Shown: positions 42,288-53,813 of the stretch, in pieces
How the letters are laid out: every line of letters starts with the position of its first letter
How positions within the stretch are numbered: position 1 is the first letter of the stretch
Source of the DNA: Schizophyllum amplum
Taxonomy: Eukaryota; Basidiomycota; Agaricomycetes; Agaricales; Schizophyllaceae
Direction of reading: 5' to 3'
DNA length: 64,000 bases
NCBI GenBank assembly: GCA_007026445.1
Contig: VDMD01000115.1
Span: 1-64,000, forward strand
Translations under genes and position numbers: made by a program
The notes under the pieces: model-generated
Database searches by the model: none
Seen by the model: only the letters and a program-made list of their open reading frames with translations
Told to the model about the DNA's origin: nothing

Positions 42288-45200
42288 ATGGCGCCAAAGC
42301 AGAAACAAAAGAGCCTTATGGCCTTTGGCTTCGCCCCTCCTAAGAAGGCAGCCAAGGACGACTCTTCCGACGTCGACATGGCAGACGCGCCGCGCGCCGC
42401 CCCGAAGAAGAGGATAGCGAAAAACAGTGGCCCCACGTCGAAGGTGAAGGCGAGGCCGAAGCCGAATCCGAAGAAAGCGGCTCCTGAGCCGGAGCCGTCT
42501 GACGACGAAACCAAGAACGCGGGTTCTGACGAGGAGGAGGCGGCTCAGTCAGACGACGACTTCCGACCGGCGCAAGACTCTGACGAAGAAGAGGAAGACG
42601 CGGACCAGGTGGAGGACGAAGCCGTATCCGATGCCGACGAGGGCGCAGATGACGAAGAAGCGGATGACGAGGGCGCGGACGACGAGGACATCGTCCCGGA
42701 GCCAGCAGCGAAGAAGGCTAAAGGGGCGAAGGGAGTCAAGAAGGATAGAGATATCGCCAACCTCCCTCCTATTCACGAGATTACCGACATCTTCTCTGAT
42801 CTCGTGCGTCGCGCACCGGCTCTCGAAGCATTCGCAAAACACATCTCCGGCCGCAAGCTGCGCGTCGCCACTATGTGTTCGGGCACAGAGTCACCATTGC
42901 TAGCACTGGACCTCGCCAAGACATACATCAAGGAACACTACGACGTCGAGCTGGAAGTCGAACACGTCTTCTCATGCGAAATTGAGCCCTTCAAGCAGGG
43001 CTATATCGAGCGCAACTTCATGCCCGCTCTTCTCTTCCGGGACGTCTGTGAGCTCGGCGACGATGAAGCGTGCGTGTTTTATCGGGGTTTTCCCGAATGG
43101 TACTGATATTGCTGCAGTCATACCGCCTTCGGGTCCCTTTGCCCCGTGCCCGGCGATGTTGACCTCCTTGTGGCTGGCACGTCTTGCGTCGACTTCTCCA
43201 ACCTGAACAACCAAAAACAGGACATCGACGGTGCAGGTGAATCGGCACGCACCTTTCGCGGCATGATGGCTTGGATACAGAACCACCGTCCGCCCATTGT
43301 CGTCATGGAGAATGTCTGCACTGCGCCTTGGGAAGAGGTCAAGGCCTATTTCGAGCAGAAAGGCTACAGCGCGACGTTCAAGCGTTTCGACACCAAGCAC
43401 CACTATATTCCCCACACTCGCGTGCGTGGCTATCTCGTCGCGGTCGACCAGAAGAAGTCCGACATCCCCGCGCAATGGCTGCAGTCCGTGGCCGACCTTC
43501 AGCGGCATGCTTCCTCGCCCATCGACGCGTTCCTTCTTCCATCCGACGACCCTCGCATATATCAATCACGCCAGAAGCTTGTCCAAGAGGCGTACAATGC
43601 GCCAGAGAAGAAGTCATCCTCACGGACGGACTGGGGCCGTTGTGAATCGCGTCATGCTCGCGCCAGACTCGAGGAGAAGCTCGGGAACAAGCGCCCCATG
43701 ACGAACTGGGAGAATGGTATGGCTCCTGCTTATCTTACGCTTCAGCATATCTGATGTTGCCATCAAGGTGGTACATGCAAGCTCCCCGAATATGCTTGGA
43801 ACGACTGGGGAGCAGCCCAAGTCGAGCGTGTATGGGACTTGATGGACATTACCTTGCTGCGAATGGCCAAGAACAACGTCGACCCGAGCTATAAGACGTG
43901 AGTCTATATCTCTTGCAACTCATAGCGCTTGCTCATTCTCGCAGGCATGTATGGAATCTGTCCCAGAACGTGGACCGCACCACGGGCAGCAATGCGGTGG
44001 GTATATGCCCTTGTCTCACGCCGAACATGATCGCGTACATCACCAATCGTGGAGGCCCACTAGTGGGTAGGGAGGCTTTGTCGCTGCAGGGTCTGCCTGT
44101 CGACAAGCTGCTTCTCACGCGTGAAAGCGAAGACCAACTGGCCGACCTTGCCGGCAACGCAATGTCGTCGACTGTCGTAGGAACGTGCATCATCGCAGCC
44201 CTCACACGTGGCATGAAGCTCTTGAAGGCCGGCGATGCGACTCAGTCATACGAGAAGCAGAAAGACCTCGTGGACGAAGACGACGAGGATACTGCCGCGC
44301 AAGAAGTAGCAAAGGATCTGGCCACTCGCTCCGAGGACCACATCGTCGGCGACGACAACCTGGTGTTCCGCACACTTGATCTCTCACCCACGCAGGCGAT
44401 TGCCCTCCCCGAGTTGCTCTCCTTGGCTGAACGCAGCCGCCGCCTTTGTGTATGTGAAGGCAGGGTTGACCGGACCACTAGCCCCATTTTACAATGCGCG
44501 GACTGCCAGACTACTATTTGCGCACGTTGCAGCCGCGTCGGGGAGCACCGCGACCTCACTACGTTGGACTTCACGTCGGAACCGCGACTCTCTCCCGTAG
44601 AGCAAGCCCGGATGCTGAAGGCGTCGCTTCCGATGTGTATCCGGGTGTCCGGCGTCAGCGCTGACTCTCTCGACTCCCTTCGGCCCCAGGACGGTGTTGG
44701 TATGACCGACGAGATCTGGGACAAGTGGCGAGACGCCGTTCTTCGCGCAACTTCGTCGGACATTCACTTCGTCGAGGTGAAGCGCCAGGAGATTTGGAGT
44801 GCCGTCTATGCCTCGCCAGGTGCCACTCTGGAGCTACTCATACAGCAGGGACGGCCGGAGTGGAGACTCTACGCCAAGGCTGAACCTGAGGAGCTCAGCC
44901 AATCCGAGATACGCCGGGTCCTGTCGACAGCCGTCGGTCGCCAGAGCTGTGCCACTGACGACCTTATGTCAGGCCGCTTCGAATTTGCGCTCCCTAATCA
45001 CCGCGAGTTCACCATACGCATTGTAGCGTCCGGAGAGAAAGTCCCTTCCTGGCGCAACCGCCTCGGACTGGAGGACTATAAGGAGGACTTCGTTTACTCC
45101 CACCTAACTATCAGTGTCTCTGACGAAGATCGCGCTTTCCTTGACTGCGATATCTCCGGCGTATATGACTTGTACGACAAGTGCGGCACGGCGAATGGAG

Positions 45201-48200
45201 CGCTTCACAAGAGGCGCAGCGACGACCCTGCTGCGCCGCCGCTGTACATGCTGTACGACCCGGACCGCGTCTTCGACAAGCTGGACAGCTTTGTCTTCTC
45301 TTTCAGCAAGCGGCGATACGAGTACGGCGAGACTCGTCCTATTGTGTGCAGGGTGGACCCGAGCTGGGACCTTCCGAGGGACGAGAACGAAAGCGAGGCA
45401 CGCTGTCGTTTGTCATGTCAGTGGACGCCAGTTGCCTCTGTTGGCCTCAAGGTACCGCACGATAATGACCATGATCTTTTCTCTCGCTAACATCAACTCC
45501 AGGCATCGATTATCCCGGATGCCAAGTTCGGCACTCCCGCGCATGCGTTATACGACTCGTTGGGCGAGAATGCATGCTCTAGTGCGACTGCGTTGCTGTC
45601 TTGCGTTATCCCTTTGCCCAGCCAGTCGGCCGTGCACTGGCCGGAGGGTGATTGGCACACCGTCGACAAGATCCACGAAAGGAGCGTATTCAAGCAGCTA
45701 GCGTGGATCTTCGAGCGCAGTCGTGCCGAAGATGTTGTCTTCAACCAGTGGCACGACGTCGCGTGCGGCGACGCTGAGCGCTGTGAGCGCTGTGCGCCGA
45801 GGACACCTGCTATCCGATGGGTGCAAGCGGCCAAGAAGAAGAAGATGGTAGCCATCGAGGACGCATCTGAAGCCGGCGATTACGAGCGTCGACTCAAGCG
45901 TCGGCCGAGCCCTTTCGTTACGCAGTGGAAACAGGACGACAATGGAACGGGACAAATCAGGGTTGCCATCAACCTCCCTTCGCTGCTACATCGCGCGCAG
46001 TCGCGTCTTCCTCCGACTCCGCTCGAAACCTCGCCTGTTCAGCTGTCATGGCGGATCGACACGAACTACATCCCGGCCCTAACGAGCCGCCTGCCTAAAT
46101 TCACCCTGAAGAGCAACAAACAGGACGAGGAGCATAAGCAACCGCCGCACTTTAAGATCAACCTTCGCAAGGAGCAGCTCCGTTCGCTGACGTGGATGAT
46201 TGAGCAAGAGTCGGCCGACGCCAAATCGTTCTCAGAAGAGGAGATATCCGAGGCCATTCTCGAGCCCTTGCGGTGGCGTGCCGAGGCCCGAGCAGTGCGA
46301 GAGGTCAAGGTCCTGGGCGGCGTTCTCGCTGACGCGGTCGGGTACGGCAAGACGGCTATCATGTTGGCCCTCATCGACTGTATGAAGAAGAAGGTCAACA
46401 AGGAGCACGAGAAGGCGGAGGACATTCCGGGCAAGATATCCATCAGCGCTACCTACGTGACAGTTCCGCCCCATCTCATCCGCCAATGGGAGTCGGAAAC
46501 GAAGAAGTTCACGGGGAACACTCTCAACGTCATGGTTTTATCGTCGCACGCCAGTATAAACTCCAAGACCATCGAGGACTACGAAGACGCCGATTTGATC
46601 ATCGCGGCCTCGAATCTCTTCAAGAGTGACAACTACTTGGATAACATCGCCGCCATCGCGGGTTGTGGCAGTTTTCCTTCCAGCGAGGGTCGCTACTTCG
46701 ACGCCCATCTGTCCCGGTCCTTGGACGCCCTGAAGAAGAAGACGGAAATCCTCAAGACCGAGGGGTCAGCCGCTTTGTTGGCGAGTATGAGGGCTGACCA
46801 GAAGCGGAGTGAGTTCCTTTCCCCATATCGCTCATTGAATTGTGAACTAAATCCCGTACAGTGCACGACGAGGAGCTTGCCGCCGCAGCCGCCAATATTA
46901 TCCCTTCCAAGCGTCTGAAAGGCAAGAAACTGCGCGACGCTACCGAGAAGGTGGATACTGAGGCGCACAAGGTGGACGTTGAGGCGAGCAGCACAGTCGT
47001 GAGCAGTGCAGCAACCAGTCCGGCGCCCTCCCCTTCCGTCAGTTCATCATCGTCCGTCACTGTTGAAGTCGTCATCTCGAGACGTCCTGATCTCACCGGC
47101 TTCAAGCATATCGACGATGAAGATGAAGAAGAGGCTCCGAGCCGCGTCGTCGGCGTAAGACGCGCTGCGAAGAAGGCGATCGTCGTATCGGACGACGACA
47201 GCGATGCAAAGCCCACGAAGCGTCCGGCAACGAAGGCGAAGGCAAAGCAGACGAAGAAGCGGGCGCGGGACTCTGATGACGATTTCAAGATGGCCTCCGA
47301 ACATGACGAGCCTGAGGAGACGCCGGAGCCGGACTCTGAGGAGAGCGAGCCGCCGGCGAAGAAGCGGAAAGGTGCTGCCAAACCGAAAGCCTCGCGTAAA
47401 GCAGCGTCAACATCCGGCAGTTCCACGGCGGCCTCTTCGGATAAGGAGGTCGATGCTCCTAAGAAGAAGGGTACGAAGCGCAAGGCCACCGCTATGGAGA
47501 AACCAGCGAAGAAGAAGCCTAACCGCACCGACACCGACCCTTGGAAGCTCGGGTCGCCGCAGGTCAGGAAGGATTGGAAGCAGATGAAAGCGCCGCCGCT
47601 GGAGATGTTCCACTTCGCTCGCAAAGTCATCGATGAGTACACGTACTTGGACGGCAAGGTACTCTCGCTGGTGACCAAGCTGGAAGCGAAGCGAATCTGG
47701 GTTCTCTCCGGCACGCCCCCCGTCCATAATTTCGCCGCTCTCAAGACGATCTCCAACTTCCTCAATATCCACTTAGGCGTCGACGATGTCGGCGAAGGCA
47801 ACGCGAAGACAACAGCCGAGCTCAAGAGGCGGGCCAGGGACCAGACAGGTTTGTGAACTAGTTTCCACAATCGATGTTGCTGCTGACACTGCTATGCAAG
47901 CCGCCGAGAATTTCCACTCCTTCCGGGAGGTCCACAGTCTTGAGTGGCACGCGCACCGCCACGAACTTGGACAGTTATTCTTGGATCAGTTCGTCAGACA
48001 GGTACGCATGAAATCATGAATGTTCATACATTACTGATTCGTTGCAGAATGTGGCGGAGATCGACGAGATTCCATGGGAGAACAAGATGCGCCATGTCCG
48101 GCTTCCCGCCGCAGAGTATGCTTGCTACCTCGAGCTGGAACACTACCTGCTTGCCGTCGAGATGCAGGTGAAGAAGGGAAGGAAGTCGGAGAGCGATCGC

Positions 48201-49553
48201 GAGAAACGGTTGGCTAAAGCTCTGGGCGAAAGCCAGTACGTTGCAGTCATCTTGTCGATCTCGTTCATGGTCTGACGGCTTTACAGAGATGCCAAAGAAG
48301 CACTACTCAAGCGCTGCTCGCACTTCGATCTCGAGCTGAAGCAGATCAATGCTATCACGGCCTGCGATGCCATAGTGCAGGAGCGTGAGAGACAGCGAGA
48401 CCTAAATGTGGAGGAGTTGCGACAGGCCGTCAAGGTGCGCGCGAATGAGGAGCGTCAAATCTGGAAGGCTATCCCACAGGCGCCGGAGTCGCTCTTCCAC
48501 GAATGGGTTCGCGTCATGCGCACCGAAGGTGTGGAGGACAAGGAGGCGACCATGATCATTCGCGATATCCTGACGGATCTCGACGTCGGAACCCGGCCCA
48601 GGCCAGCTAAGGACACTGGGGACAAGCTGCCAGAGAAGGACAAAGAGCGCATCTGGGAGCATCGCGAGGCCACTCATGAAGTCCGCAAGCTTGTGAAGGA
48701 GCTGGTCGGCCGTCTGCGAGCGCTAAGGTTCTTCACTCTTGTGCGCGACTTCCAGCAGGAGCGAGAGGAGCCGATGTTGATCAGCTGCCGGGCCTGTGGG
48801 CGGAAGGACGTGCCAAAGGAGGAAGCTGCGCTGTTCTCGTCTTGCGGACATGTGGGGTGTTATGAATGCCTGAAGCAGTGCGCCGCCAATGAGGCATGCG
48901 TGGAAGCGAAGGATGGCTGCAGAGCTATTGCACGCAAGATCAACATCGTGCAGGCCAAGGTCCTCGGTGTCGATACGGCACGGGATGGCAAGGGGCGCCA
49001 CTATGGTCGGAAGCTCGAAGATGTCATCAAGCTAATCAAGTGCGTACATCTCATTCCTTACGCGCGTATTTCCTCGTTGACACTATCTATCAGGAGCCTG
49101 GCCGAGAAGGAGCGCGTTCTCCTGTTCGTGCAGTTCCCGGACCTCACCAAGAAGGTCTCGGAGGCGCTTGAGCACCACAAGGTCCCGCACCTCGAGATCA
49201 AGGGCAGCGCGACCGCTCGTAGCAACGCGCTCGACAAGTTTCAGAACAAGAGCAACGAGCGCGTCCTGCTGCTCAACGTCCGCGACGAGAGCGCAAGCGG
49301 GGCGAACTTGACATGCGCGAACCACGCGATCTTCCTATCCCCTCTTCACGCGCCGACGCGAGAGCTATACCAGGCATGGGAGACGCAGGCGGTGGGGCGT
49401 GTTGTGCGCTACGGGCAGTCGAAGCCTGTCCAAATACACCGGTTCATCACAAGCGACACGATTGACGAGTCGATCTTCAAGGAGCAGCATGCTGATTTGG
49501 CGCAGGAGGGCAAGGGCATCGAGGATGTGACACGCGCGATGGAGGTGGACTGA
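42288..49553 (+). CDS. DNMT5/Rad8-type cytosine-C5 methyltransferase fused to RING and SNF2 ATPase
   Basis: Predicted nuclear ATP-dependent DNA methyltransferase-like chromatin enzyme. Ten exons (42288-43069, 43118-43716, 43768-43897, 43945-45451, 45503-46808, 46862-47848, 47901-48001, 48048-48235, 48287-49039, 49094-49553) sum to 6,813 nt, 2,270 aa, with no break. Order: acidic/Lys-rich N-terminus; C5-MTase with motif I VATMCSGTESPLLAL (about 192), motif IV VAGTSCVDFSNLN (about 275), motif VI VVMENV, motif VIII HTRVRGY and motif X GNAMSSTVVGTCI; a Cys cluster (CVCEG, CADCQTTICARCSRVGEH, about 670); SNF2 lobe 1 with Walker A GGVLADAVGYGKT (about 1280) and DExx-like VIDEYTY (about 1698); RING CRACG, CGHVGCYECLK (about 2032); helicase C with SASGANLTCANHAI and QAVGRVVRYGQ. 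Motif IV has TSC in place of the usual PCQ, a feature I associate with the Rad8-like branch. No chromodomain or BAH domain is seen. Confidence 0.93.
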
Positions 49554-49657
49554 CTTAGCGCGTCGGGCTCGTGAACTTTGGAACTCATTATCTAACGTCG
49601 TTCATCTGTACACTACCTGTCTTGCATAGAGGCTCAAGCTCAAGCGCTTAATGCGCT

Positions 49658-50383
49658 TACAGCGCTTTGCGCTATTCTGCGGAATCGCCGCGCGCGATTG
49701 CAGCTTGACATGTTTGGCTACCGCTTCCCGGCAAAGGCCGCCGGGTGCTGCCGCACGCCAGCGCGAGCGCACCGCTGCCGTTCTAACGTCTTCAACGACC
49801 CTATGGCATTTGGGCTTGGTATATACAAGCTGGCTATAGACCACCTGTCGGTACCCTCTGCGCTGCCGGAGGGCGGTGTCGTCTCCCGCACTGCCGCCAA
49901 CGCCCACCAATGCGCGCGTCGTGCACGTCCAAGTTTCCTTTACATAACAATGAGAAGCAATTCAAGCGCAGATTCTATACTCATATATACCATGTCACAA
50001 ATAAAATTGCCGGAGCCCCCGCTCGTTTTTCGAGACGTCTCGAAACTGTACAGAGCGCGCCAGACGAACGACGACCGTCGTCGACGCACTGTGCGTGACC
50101 AGTGCGTGACGTTGCTCGGCCTTGGCCGGTAAGCATCGGACTCTCTATAGTTCTTTGTCCGTGCTTTGGGCTCAGAAAGTCGCTGAAATTATGGTAAATT
50201 TGATCTATGTCATGCATATATGTACCAGACTCAAGTACTATAGCGTAGAAGAACGTCAGGAGGGCAACAGTGTCCTCGCGCCGGCTGCGGCAGCAACCGG
50301 CGGTTTTTGCCGGGAAGCAGCAGCCAAACATGTCAAGCCGCAATCGCGCGCGGCGATTCCGCAGAATAGCGCAAAGCGCTGTA
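49658..50383. repeat. Large inverted repeat (foldback) of about 180-bp arms
   Basis: A perfect 43-nt inverted match exists: 49658-49700 equals the reverse complement of 50341-50383 (starts TACAGCGCTTTGCGC, ends CGCGCGATTG). The similarity continues inwards with mismatches to about 49840 and 50205 (CTTGACATGTTTGGCT, CTTCCCGGCAAA, GCTGCCGCA in both arms). The loop of about 360 bp holds no recognisable gene. It could be a foldback or MITE-like element, an inverted duplication, or a transcribed hairpin. No flanking duplication was identified. Confidence 0.75.
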
Positions 50384-50552
50384 ATGCACTTGGGAGTGGG
50401 CTACAACTGGGCTATGTAATGTCGACCGTGATGTCGGGACTTCGGACCGAGACAAAATGAACATCTCGTCACGAGGTCTGCCGCGCACGCTTGTTTCTCG
50501 TTTCCATCTCGCTGCACCTGAGTTGTGGAGTACCAGCGCCATTCCTTCTTAA

Positions 50553-51437
50553 ATGAGTTACGGCAGTCCTCTCATCAGTGTAGGTGCTGCCTGCCAAATG
50601 TTTCTAAATCGTCTCACCGCATTGCAGGCCTTGAGACCCACGCAAGCTATCGTCAGCATACTCTGCGAGCATGTCCTTGCAATGATACGGTCCATGTCTC
50701 AATCCTTGAAAGTCACGGGCAAAGCGAAACCCGTCCTCTCCCTCCGCTCAGCCGTCGAAGCCGGTGTCTCCGCGCTCAACGAATATGTCGAACGGATAGC
50801 GCTGCTTTTGGAGACGTTCAGAGGGATATTCGGCGCCATCTCGACCGCTGTTATCACCAAGGACGTCGCTACGGACACTCACCTGAACAAGATCTCAGCG
50901 GAGTACGACGTCTTTGCCCGTCGCATCAATGCGGTTCGCCTCTGTTCGGTTGCGACGCTCGAGGCCCTCGGCATATTCGAGCGCGCAGTGATGCAAGCAC
51001 TTGCATACGATCCAATTTCCCATTTCTTCGTTTTCTACATCTTCTCTCCTGTGGTCTATCACTGGGACATGGCGAAATACTTTAGCGAATGCGAGCACGC
51101 GTTGCGCGTGTTACCATCACAGATGACCTCTATACGAGACCTCATTGGCGAGAACCAACGGTCTGTTCGCCAACTCGAGGACACTTTGGACGACCTACGG
51201 AACTGCTTTAGTGTCTCGGGTCTCGAGCAGGTCCGCAGCCTCCCTGATACCACCCGTACGCAAGTCGCGGCAGTTATAACAGAAGCTGCTAGCGATCTCT
51301 GGGGAGATGGGCAGACGCTGCGACTACACATGCAGCAGACTGCAGGGGATCAGAACTTTCGATGTTGGCGAGGCGGTACGTTAAGTTCTCTGGGTTCTGT
51401 GCACGAGATTGTGCTGATGCGACTTCCTTCAGAGTGA
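50553..51437 (+). CDS. Hypothetical protein, mostly helical
   Basis: Open frame of 294 codons with no family I recognise. Composition is that of an alpha-helical protein: long amphipathic stretches (SAVEAGVSALNEYVERIALL, FSECEHALRVLPSQM, RQLEDTLDDLRNCFSVSGLE) and one short hydrophobic segment (ISHFFVFYIFSPVVYHW, about residue 152). An ATG at 50553 follows the inverted repeat. Gene-like codon use and length support a real gene. The 3' end may involve an intron near 51370, after CWR. It may be related to the equally helical gene converging from the right, but no clear alignment was made. Confidence 0.5.
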   Translation: MSYGSPLISVGAACQMFLNRLTALQALRPTQAIVSILCEHVLAMIRSMSQSLKVTGKAKPVLSLRSAVEAGVSALNEYVERIALLLETFRGIFGAISTAVITKDVATDTHLNKISAEYDVFARRINAVRLCSVATLEALGIFERAVMQALAYDPISHFFVFYIFSPVVYHWDMAKYFSECEHALRVLPSQMTSIRDLIGENQRSVRQLEDTLDDLRNCFSVSGLEQVRSLPDTTRTQVAAVITEAASDLWGDGQTLRLHMQQTAGDQNFRCWRGGTLSSLGSVHEIVLMRLPSE

Positions 51438-51906
51438 ATTACTCTGAGTTGAAGTATATCCTTTCCTATCCAGTTCGGCGAATTTAGTTTTTGCGCGATG
51501 ACATATCCCGCGATGCAAACTGGCTTTGTTAGTCACACAGGCTGAGAGACACGCGTCCCGCTCTAGTAAAATATGAATACCTTTACATGGATACGCGAAT
51601 CCTATGCTTGAAGCCATATTATACAAGATCATGACTTTTTGCGAACTACCCTTGTCACATCTGCGTCGACGCGTCTGCCGATCTACTTTCCGACTGTCTG
51701 CTCTACCCTGGCAGGATGCGAGCCTCTGCGCTGTTTGTATGCGCTACGGCTGTCCTGCGACGCTGTAAATTCGTTGTAGACATGAAGACAAAAATGTTAT
51801 AAATGATTGACCAACCTGGCCTATAGAGACGCTGTCGCTGTCGCTGATCTGGACCTGGTTAGCATAAGCATTTCCTTGCTTCAAGAGGAACCTACCTTCG
51901 GTTCGC
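51438..51906. other. Convergent intergenic stretch, nothing recognised
   Basis: Presumably 3' UTRs of two converging genes. No repeat or RNA was seen. Confidence 0.4.
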
Positions 51907-53578
51907 CTACAAGGAATGCGCCCATCTGTCGCACTTTCGGCGCAACAGGAAGGGAGTTCGTCGTAATCTCAGAGGCTCTTGCGTCTGCCTTGACATCCAG
52001 ATCTTTGTGATGCTTACTGTTGCGAATAACAGCTGCGTCGAAGGCCTTCTGGATGGTAACGTCATCGGATAGAGGCGTGAACTGTCCAATGCGAAGTGAG
52101 CCAAGGTATGGAGTGAAGTTTGGCTTACTTTGCTATTGAAGGACTCGTAGAATAGAACGATACGCCGACATTCGTCGTCGCTCAAGGCTCTTACACCCTT
52201 CTCTGCCTGCATGACCAGGAGCAAGACAGCATCTAGCTCGACGTAGGCGATCAGTAGGTAGCCCGCTACCTTCTTGAACTCCCGGCCGATCGGGGAAGAG
52301 GTGTTGATGGTCGCCAGCCGTCCGTGCAAGGGATCCTGACCTGGCAACACAGGATTGTGAGCAACTGCTATAGAGCACCGGCGGTACCGCGTACTATCCG
52401 CGTATTTATCGATGGCTGCGCATCCAGCCACACAAAGAGAGGCGATCGCTGCCGCTGACACGGCGCCGAGGGTATCGCTTGCGTGAGCGGCTCCTGTTGC
52501 AATGATGCCCGCGACCGTCAAACAGCCGTGTACAGGATCAACGCGGCGCCAGAACTCCGATACGACTCTGCCTAGCATGCCGTCGTGCGCTGAAATATCC
52601 TGACAAAGGTCTAAGGGTGCAAACACATCTAAAGCACGCACATACTTACCTGTGGAAGTTCGGCAACAGATTTCATCAAGGAAAATGTATGAGCACAGAG
52701 CTGGTCCATGTCGAGACTCATTTGCTCCATGCTGACGCTCCTGCTCGCTGCAGTAGAGTCAGACTCTGCACGCTCGCACTGCAAAAAGGTGGTGATGACA
52801 TACCTTGCGACGAGCCCGTAGATGAGGCTTCGGAGGATGCGCGTGAAGTCTGCATGTTTTCCCCTGTAGTCGTGTTGCCTGAATAAGATGAGCGGGTGCT
52901 GCCATACTGTTGGCGTATGTAGGTACCGTATACGCGCTGCAGCACTTCCTGGAGAGCGCGGCTAGCAGGAAGTGATTGCTTGAGGGCCCTGATGAAGCGC
53001 TCAGTCTTGGCAAGCACTCCCGTCATCTCTTGAATATCGTGAATATTCTCGAGCAGACTACGCAGTGCCATCAGCGCAGCCCACGCCGTAAGCGCTTGAA
53101 CGGAGTAGAGCGTTCACGCACTTTGTCAAGGAAGAAAAGCGGGACGCATCTATGCAGATCTGAGAGATAGCCTCGGTCGACGTAGACAATAGGCTGATGG
53201 CATTGAAGCCGGGAGATAATCCCTGGTACAGCAACTCCTCCACGCGCACGGCGGAGGATGCAAGCGCGTGTTTATTCGACATGTGGCGTAAGGCGGGTGA
53301 AAAGAATTGGCAGTTGATGCCTGCAAGAGTGCCCTGGTCCTTCCTTGGAGCCTGCGCAGCGTCCTGTGTGAGAGGACGTGTTGCGACGCCGGTCGACATG
53401 GAAAATAATTGGTCGGTTCGACGATCTTGGGAAGAACGTTCTGTATCGAGTGCGTCCTCCGATGTGCGTGATTGCCCGCTGCGCTGGCGCATCGACGACT
53501 GGCTGCCTGACGGCGGTCTATCCGATGGCGAGACGTACGTCGGAAGAACGCTGTCGGTATGCTGGGCGGGCGACATGG
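51907..53578 (-). CDS. Hypothetical multi-exon protein, structure partly unresolved
   Basis: Not recognised. Minus-strand coding-like segments appear in order: a Ser/Arg-rich N-terminus from ATG 53578 (MSPAQHTDSVLPTYVSP), EELLYQGLSPGFNAISLLST, then LTAWAALMALRSLLENIHDI and GVLAKTERFIRALKQSL in another frame, then HTFSLMKSVAELPQDISAHD with GMLGRVVSEFWRRVDPVHG. A hydrophobic run follows (TLGAVSAAAIASLCVAGCAA), then GREFKKVAGYLLIAYVELD, SDDECRRIVLFYESFNSK, and a short tail near 51910-52075. Several GT-AG introns fit, but the join near 53090 could not be resolved, so an intron, a frameshift or two genes are all possible. Helical content suggests a lineage-specific protein. Confidence 0.4.
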
Positions 53579-53813
53579 CTGCGAGAGAGGAAATGGCCCA
53601 CAGCAATGCCGGCGCCTGTATGCATATGTACTTCCTGACACGCGTATGTGTGCAAGTTGACCCTAATCCGGATGTCAGAACACTAGATGTCGATTGCATT
53701 GCGAAGCTGACGTCTACCCCATGAACATGCGTAAGGCGTGCAGGTCTATAGTACTCGTTAATATGCGTCTTGGAAGGTGTCCTGCAGACACAGCGCGGAG
53801 CTACAAGTGCCAC

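Noticed and set aside
43160..43210. Calling the methyltransferase catalytically dead because PCQ is absent
   Set aside because: The cysteine is kept in TSC, and motifs VI, VIII and X are intact, so loss of activity cannot be concluded from this change alone.
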